Shown one piece after another: positions 59,489 through 64,000 of a stretch of 64,000 bases of DNA (the stretch's first letter is position 1; every line of letters begins with the position of its first letter). Made by a program: the position numbers and the translations under genes. The notes below the pieces were generated by a model that saw only the letters and a program-made list of their open reading frames with translations, was not told the DNA's origin and did not search any database. The stretch lies in the NCBI GenBank assembly GCA_041691795.1, contig JBEPTX010000001.1:124001-188000 (forward strand), given 5' to 3'. The stretch is from JBEPTX01 sp041691795. GTDB taxonomy: Bacteria > Patescibacteriota > Saccharimonadia > Saccharimonadales > Saccharimonadaceae.

Positions 59489-60706
59489 TTACAACCCTGT
59501 TGAAAGTTTTGCGCTCATGTTTCTATGCCCTGTCTCGGTAATTAAAATATCATCCTCGATCCGAATACCAATATGCTCACCCTGAACATGAATCCCCGGT
59601 TCTACCGTCAGTACCATACCTGGTAGAAATTCTTTTGGTCGCCCGAGTGCATCATGTACATCTATGCCCAGCCCGTGGCTGATAGCGTAGGGGAAATGGC
59701 GACGGTACGTTTTGTCGTCATCCATCGCAGCCAGTAACTTGAGGTCCATCAAAACACGTTTTACGATATCATCGCTTTTTTTCTGGTATTCTTCTACCGA
59801 TAAGCCTGGTTTCAGTAATGCAATTACTTCCTGTTGCGCTGATTCAACTGCCTGATGGAGTGTGATGTGACGTTTGGTTGGTTTGCCAATTGCATATGTA
59901 CGCGTAATATCAGCTGCATAGCCGTTCACTCTTGCACCAACATCCATCATCAGCAATGTGCCTTTTTTGAGAGGCGAGTTATTCGTCATATAATGTGCGG
60001 TATCTGCATTTGCGCCACCGGCAATAATCGGATCGTAGGCATGACCAGTAGCGCCCCCCGCACGAAACGCGTAATTAAAGTCTGCTTCAATTTCATATTC
60101 ATGTTTGTAGGTAGGTAATTTTTGTTTGACTGTTTGGAATGTCTTGATGGTCAAATCAATGGCCGATTGCATCATTTCGATTTCAATAGGCTGTTTGATG
60201 GCCCGCAGCCGCGAAAGCTCAAGCCGAAAATCTTGTACATTTTTGAATATCCGAGTTAATCGATCATGCATTTCTTTGGCCGCTGGATTGAGCGTAAATT
60301 TGAAATGTTCGTGATAAGCCGGAAGACCAATTGTATGAACCAGTTGGTGTGATTTGGCTGCAGTTCGTAGCATCGACATGGCCTGATCGCGCGTCAAAAT
60401 TTCACTAATGCCACTCGCCGCTTTTGCATCATCACGGGGTAAACTCTCCTCGAACAAACGATGCATTTCGTCGATTTCGGGTTCAACCAACCATGATTTG
60501 CCTCGTTTTGCATCCATAATTAGCCACCAGTCAGGAAATTCAACGCCTGTCAGATACCAAAAACTGGCTTCTTGCTCAAATCGAAATTCAACGTCATTGC
60601 CCCGCTGCATACCTGTATATCCCGCTGCGACCAGCAGTCCACCCTGAAGTTTTTCCATCGCCTGAATACGGTTGTTTTCGAAAAAGGATGCGTCGAGGGA
60701 TTTCAT
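59489..60706 (-). CDS. Xaa-Pro aminopeptidase (M24B)
   Basis: 405 aa. N-terminal domain 1-155 (FRFEQEASFWYLTGVEFPDWW), then the creatinase fold with metal ligands in LLMMDVGARVNGYAADITRTYAIG (Asp pair), SHGLGIDVHD (His) and TVEPGIHV (Glu) and a last Glu in GIRIEDD. It removes N-terminal residues before proline. GATAAT ends 8 nt before the ATG. Confidence 0.94.
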   Translation of the reverse strand: MKSLDASFFENNRIQAMEKLQGGLLVAAGYTGMQRGNDVEFRFEQEASFWYLTGVEFPDWWLIMDAKRGKSWLVEPEIDEMHRLFEESLPRDDAKAASGISEILTRDQAMSMLRTAAKSHQLVHTIGLPAYHEHFKFTLNPAAKEMHDRLTRIFKNVQDFRLELSRLRAIKQPIEIEMMQSAIDLTIKTFQTVKQKLPTYKHEYEIEADFNYAFRAGGATGHAYDPIIAGGANADTAHYMTNNSPLKKGTLLMMDVGARVNGYAADITRTYAIGKPTKRHITLHQAVESAQQEVIALLKPGLSVEEYQKKSDDIVKRVLMDLKLLAAMDDDKTYRRHFPYAISHGLGIDVHDALGRPKEFLPGMVLTVEPGIHVQGEHIGIRIEDDILITETGHRNMSAKLSTGL

Positions 60707-60718
60707 ATTCTTAGATTA

Positions 60719-62266
60719 TCACAAATAGGGTGTAATGAGTTTGGTTTTTGCCTCACCAATTGCTTCTACTAATTGTTCACGCGTGGCTTCTTTTACTGCC
60801 CGCAAACTACCAAAAGTTCTAATCAGTTTGCGACGTGTCGACGGCCCAACGCCGGGAATTTCTTCTAACATATTGGCAGTTTGTTTCTGACGTTTCAAAA
60901 CAGTATGATAACTGACTGCAAAGCGATGTGATTCGTCACGAATGCGTTGAAACAACTTCACAACATCAGCATGGGTGGTGATAATTGGCGCCCCACGAAG
61001 ATTACCTGAATGCGATGATGCATTCAGCTGCCCAACATGCAGGTTGATACTGTAATGGTCGCCCATGTCAGTCACTCCGACACCTGGAGTTGGGTGAGTC
61101 AGCAGTTCATGAATATGCGTCACGTCAATATTGGAACGCGTTTTGTGCACGATGATTTCTTCTTCGCGTTTGGCAATACTAATGACCGGAATTTTAACTG
61201 ACCGCTCTTCCATTGCTTTAATCGCCGCGTCCAGCTGTGCCGTGCCGCCATCAATTAGCAGTAGATCAGGCTTGCCCCAACCTTTCAGATTTTTTTCACT
61301 TAAACGGCGAAAAATAGTTTCGTGCATATTAAACACATCATTGTTTTGCTGAATCGACATTTTGAATTTGCGATAGTTTGCACGATCACTGACGCCGTTG
61401 GTAAATGTCACCATGCTTGCGACAACATTTGTGCCGCTCATGTGACTAATATCATAGCCTTCGATTCGGGCTGGGGTTTTTTTGAGACTGAGGAGATCTA
61501 CCAAATCACCGAGCGCTTTGTCTTTGCTAATATCCAAAAATTCTTTGTCACCAAACATAATTCGGCGTTGCAGTTCGCCCAAATCTCGGACTCTATTTCG
61601 CAGTCGTGCGGCGTTTTCAAAATCATGCAATTTAGCGGCAACGTGCATTTCTTTTTCCATTTCACGAGCGAGTGCTTTGCGTCCACCTTCGAAATAGCGA
61701 ATCAATTTACGAAGTGTCGTTTTATATTCGTCACTTGGTGTGCTGGGTAGTGGGCTAAGACCAATATGCGAATCGAGATCAGGCCGATCACTTACAATAT
61801 GCGGTTTGGTGTAATAGGGAAAGATTTTGCGCAAATAACGCAGCGCTTTTTTGACGGCAAAGCCATTGTAATACGGACCAAAATAATCAGCGTTATCGTC
61901 TGCAGGATTACGGGTAAAACTAACGTGCGGCCACTCACTTTTCATATCGATTCGGACAAACAATTGTGATTTGTCATCACGCAGCAAAATATTGTAACGT
62001 GGCATATAGCGTTTGACCATTTCTGATTCCAAAAACAGCGCGTCGATTTCCGACTCGGTTTCGATCCAATCAGTGTCGTGAATTTCCGCCACCAGCGCAC
62101 GAGTTTTCACATCCATATCACGGGTACTTTGAAAATACTGCCGAACGCGATTTTTTAACACCGCAGCTTTGCCAACATAAATAATCTCCCCTACCTCGGA
62201 TTTGTGAAAATAAACGCCGGGGGAGCGGGGAAGTGTCTTTAATTTAGCCTCAAGTGCCGTATTCAT
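60719..62266 (-). CDS. uvrC: Excinuclease ABC subunit C, cysteine-free
   Basis: 515 aa, shorter than the usual ~600. GIY-YIG nuclease (PGVYFHKSEVGEIIYVGKA, 14-95), UVR helical motif (MEKEMHVAAKLHDFENAARLR, about 205), RNase H-like nuclease (IEGYDISHMSGTNVVASMV, LLLIDGGTAQL) and a HhH end (EEIPGVGPSTRRKLIRTFGS). The cysteines that hold an iron-sulfur cluster in UvrC (region after FP, about 153-178) are absent; I see no cysteine in the protein. It makes both incisions in nucleotide excision repair. Confidence 0.94.
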   Translation of the reverse strand: MNTALEAKLKTLPRSPGVYFHKSEVGEIIYVGKAAVLKNRVRQYFQSTRDMDVKTRALVAEIHDTDWIETESEIDALFLESEMVKRYMPRYNILLRDDKSQLFVRIDMKSEWPHVSFTRNPADDNADYFGPYYNGFAVKKALRYLRKIFPYYTKPHIVSDRPDLDSHIGLSPLPSTPSDEYKTTLRKLIRYFEGGRKALAREMEKEMHVAAKLHDFENAARLRNRVRDLGELQRRIMFGDKEFLDISKDKALGDLVDLLSLKKTPARIEGYDISHMSGTNVVASMVTFTNGVSDRANYRKFKMSIQQNNDVFNMHETIFRRLSEKNLKGWGKPDLLLIDGGTAQLDAAIKAMEERSVKIPVISIAKREEEIIVHKTRSNIDVTHIHELLTHPTPGVGVTDMGDHYSINLHVGQLNASSHSGNLRGAPIITTHADVVKLFQRIRDESHRFAVSYHTVLKRQKQTANMLEEIPGVGPSTRRKLIRTFGSLRAVKEATREQLVEAIGEAKTKLITPYL

Positions 62267-62284
62267 CAGTATTATATTATAACG

Positions 62285-63010
62285 CTATGAAGTCGCTACG
62301 CCGAATAGCAGACCGATTCCATAGGTGACAACTGCCGCAAAAACAACAATCAAAAACTGTCTGACTGCTCCGTACGCAATATTTTTGCCACTAGAGCGTG
62401 CCGTATAGCCACCTACGATAAGCCCACCAACTGACGTCAAAACAACCGCTGCGACAATGGCAAACACACCTGATTTATTAAATAGCCATGGCAAAATAGG
62501 AATTAGTGCGCCCGCTACAAATAATGCGAATGATGAACTCGCAGCCCGCCATGGGGAACCAAGTTCATCGGGATTAATACCAATGACTTGGGCAGAGTAT
62601 ACTTTCATAAATCCCTTGCCATTTTTGGCAATATCACTCGCCGCTTCATGCGCACTTTCATGACGCATGCCGTATTTTGCAAATGTATGAGCGAGTGTTT
62701 TATTGAGCAGATCTGGATCATTTTTGACCGCAATCTTCAAATCATCTAGCACACCTTCAAATAATTCGACCTGTGATCGAACCGATATCCATTCGCCTGC
62801 CGCCATCGAAATTGCACCCGCCAGGAGTCCAGCAAATCCAGCCGTTAAAACTGCACGTGGATTACCACCAGCTGCCGCCACACCGACAACAATACATAAT
62901 GTACTCACTAGCCCGTCGTTAACACCAAGCACGGCTGCCCTGGCACCGCCGCGTTGGACTTGGGCTGCACGTCGTGCCAAAAGCTGACTTGTTGTGGGTT
63001 CTTCTGCCAT
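62285..63010 (-). CDS. VIT family (CCC1-like) iron/manganese transporter
   Basis: 241 aa, five membrane helices. AAVLGVNDGLVSTLCIVVGVAAAG, GLLAGAISMAAGEWISVRSQ and ALIPILPWLF are VIT1/CCC1 motifs; the middle 80-125 is a cytoplasmic helical metal-binding part. It exports Fe2+/Mn2+ from the cytoplasm, as far as relatives show. TATAAT ends 6 nt before the ATG. Confidence 0.93.
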   Translation of the reverse strand: MAEEPTTSQLLARRAAQVQRGGARAAVLGVNDGLVSTLCIVVGVAAAGGNPRAVLTAGFAGLLAGAISMAAGEWISVRSQVELFEGVLDDLKIAVKNDPDLLNKTLAHTFAKYGMRHESAHEAASDIAKNGKGFMKVYSAQVIGINPDELGSPWRAASSSFALFVAGALIPILPWLFNKSGVFAIVAAVVLTSVGGLIVGGYTARSSGKNIAYGAVRQFLIVVFAAVVTYGIGLLFGVATS

Positions 63011-63040
63011 AGTTCTATTATACTGCTATTTCGGTTTTGC

Positions 63041-63505
63041 TTATTTTTTATTCATTTCAACAATAATATCTTGGGCAGCATCATTCATGCGGCTATGGCT
63101 ATCGACCAAAAACCGCAACTGATCGATAGTACAGTCAGCAACAACTTGTTCAAATGCGTGACTCATTGGCCCGTACAGGGCCGCAACTTTGCGATTCGTC
63201 TCCAGACGCTCGATCGGCCGCAAAAACACGCACCGACGGTCTTCTTGCGACACTGCACGCTCGACAAATCCAGCCTTTTCCAGGCGATCAATAATGCCCG
63301 TAATTGCCCCTGTCGTCAGACCACACATCGTCGCCAATTGCCCTGCCATGATCGGCTGATTACGACTAATCGTGTCCAGACATTCAAATTCAGTCGCGCT
63401 CAATCCAATTTTAGTAGCAACAGCATGAGTGTGGAGAACTGTCAAAGTACCTTGGCGCTGAAACACCTGGCACAACTGATTAATTAATTCTTTTTTCGAT
63501 TTCAT
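63041..63505 (-). CDS. MarR family transcriptional regulator
   Basis: 154 aa. Winged helix about 35-100: PIMAGQLATMCGLTTGAITGIIDRLEKAGFVERAVSQEDRRCVFL. Divergent from an MFS efflux gene, the usual MarR arrangement, with an inverted repeat between them. Confidence 0.93.
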   Translation of the reverse strand: MKSKKELINQLCQVFQRQGTLTVLHTHAVATKIGLSATEFECLDTISRNQPIMAGQLATMCGLTTGAITGIIDRLEKAGFVERAVSQEDRRCVFLRPIERLETNRKVAALYGPMSHAFEQVVADCTIDQLRFLVDSHSRMNDAAQDIIVEMNKK

Positions 63506-63540
63506 GGTTGACTTTGACTTACCTATTGTCTTACAATCTA

Positions 63541-63567
63541 AGATAATTAGTTATTAAGATATTATCT
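63541..63567. promoter_or_regulatory. Probable MarR operator
   Basis: AGATAAT (63541-63547) and ATTATCT (63561-63567) are a 7-bp inverted repeat with 13-nt spacer in the 88-nt MarR/MFS divergent region. Confidence 0.55.
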
Positions 63568-63593
63568 AGCAATTATAGAAAGCGAGCATAGTT

Positions 63594-64000
63594 ATGTCAA
63601 GCGAACACCCCGCCCATTCAGCCCAACATCATGCCAGCAAATTCACCAGTCGCCAGCGTACCATTGCCCTCACCATTGTTGCCCTCGCCTTTGTGATGGA
63701 CCTCCTTGACACAACAATCGTTAATATCGCAATTCCATCAATTCAAAGCAATCTTGGTGCCAGTTTTGCGATTATCCAGTGGCTGATTGCGGGCTATTCA
63801 CTCGCCTTTGCCGTCCTATTGATTACCGGCGGACGCATGGGTGATGTATTTGGCTACAAGAAACTATTCATGTGGGGCGTAGCTGGATTTACACTTGCCT
63901 CACTCCTTAGCGGCCTCGCCTGGAACCCAGAAGTCCTGGTGGGTGCTCGAATCGTCCAAGGTATGATGGCGGCGCTGATGGTACCGCAAGTGATGTCATT
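63594..64000 (+). CDS. MFS transporter, EmrB/QacA (DHA2) type, 3' part outside window
   Basis: About 135 residues visible. After a His-rich start (HPAHSAQHHASKF) come helix 1 ALTIVALAFVMDLLDTTIVNIAIPSI with the D-x-x-x-V-N-I-A-x-P motif of 14-helix drug exporters, and motif A GGRMGDVFGYKKLF. A proton-driven efflux pump probably controlled by the divergent MarR protein. Confidence 0.92.
   Translation, partial: MSSEHPAHSAQHHASKFTSRQRTIALTIVALAFVMDLLDTTIVNIAIPSIQSNLGASFAIIQWLIAGYSLAFAVLLITGGRMGDVFGYKKLFMWGVAGFTLASLLSGLAWNPEVLVGARIVQGMMAALMVPQVMS

Overview
The window reads as a streamlined Patescibacteria (CPR) chromosome, most probably Saccharibacteria (TM7). Signs are the dense gene packing with short overlaps, basic-N-terminus membrane proteins, LysM/CHAP, YabE-like and SPFH surface genes, a lemA-htpX operon, a heliorhodopsin, and LigA and UvrC that lack their metal-binding cysteines. 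TGA is a normal stop (e.g. 760-762, 22697-22699), so the TGA=Gly code of Gracilibacteria/Absconditabacteria does not apply. Taxonomy is inferred from gene content; no rRNA gene is present.

Layout. 1-13.3 kb is core chromosome: partial murF, an RRM protein, a six-gene operon (Nudix, ABC exporter, MazG/DUF1653, DUF2207, PGPGW), lemA-htpX-membrane protein-ligA, and tRNA-Ala, -Leu and -Cys. At 13.4-31.1 kb a composite mobile region sits at tRNA-Gly(GCC). Its first module (13.66-29.66 kb) has a serine recombinase, a Rep-like protein, a SpoVG-like protein, a Mod-Res-DUF2779 restriction cassette, a tyrosine recombinase, DUF488 and a TrlF-like PHP-ATPase. A second small module carries a COG0701 permease. 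31-44 kb is accessory: a methyltransferase, RibD-like reductases, an Mrr-like nuclease, a CdiA-type nuclease, heliorhodopsin, HxlR/SDR, cell-wall proteins, and PadR with a pentapeptide protein. 44-64 kb is mostly housekeeping: SPFH, ddl, rarA, trehalose/glucan enzymes, typA, secG, a peptide-binding protein, pepP, uvrC, VIT, and MarR/MFS.

Two signals run across the whole window. (1) At least 25 genes have a TATAAT-like -10 box ending exactly 6-9 nt before the start codon, so they are probably leaderless; a minority have a leader and a Shine-Dalgarno site. I used this to correct several starts. (2) Three tRNA loci (Gly, Phe, Leu-GAG) are followed by the same unusual arrangement: an inverted copy of the tRNA T-arm, a small hairpin, then a direct T-arm copy, interrupted inside the T-loop where a 3' half is present. 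At Gly and Phe a broken tRNA 5' half with its own promoter also lies upstream. A 26-nt hairpin shared by the Phe and Leu loci shows a compensatory base change. The simplest reading is small mobile or tRNA-derived elements that split the ancestral tRNA gene and supply an intact replacement. The replacement tRNA-Gly has a rare U19-A56 elbow pair instead of G19-C56.

Other unexplained items are a 21-codon gene with its own promoter, ribosome binding site and terminator (54136-54327), and the three-gene Mod-Res-DUF2779 cassette. Everything is read by eye; no database search was run.
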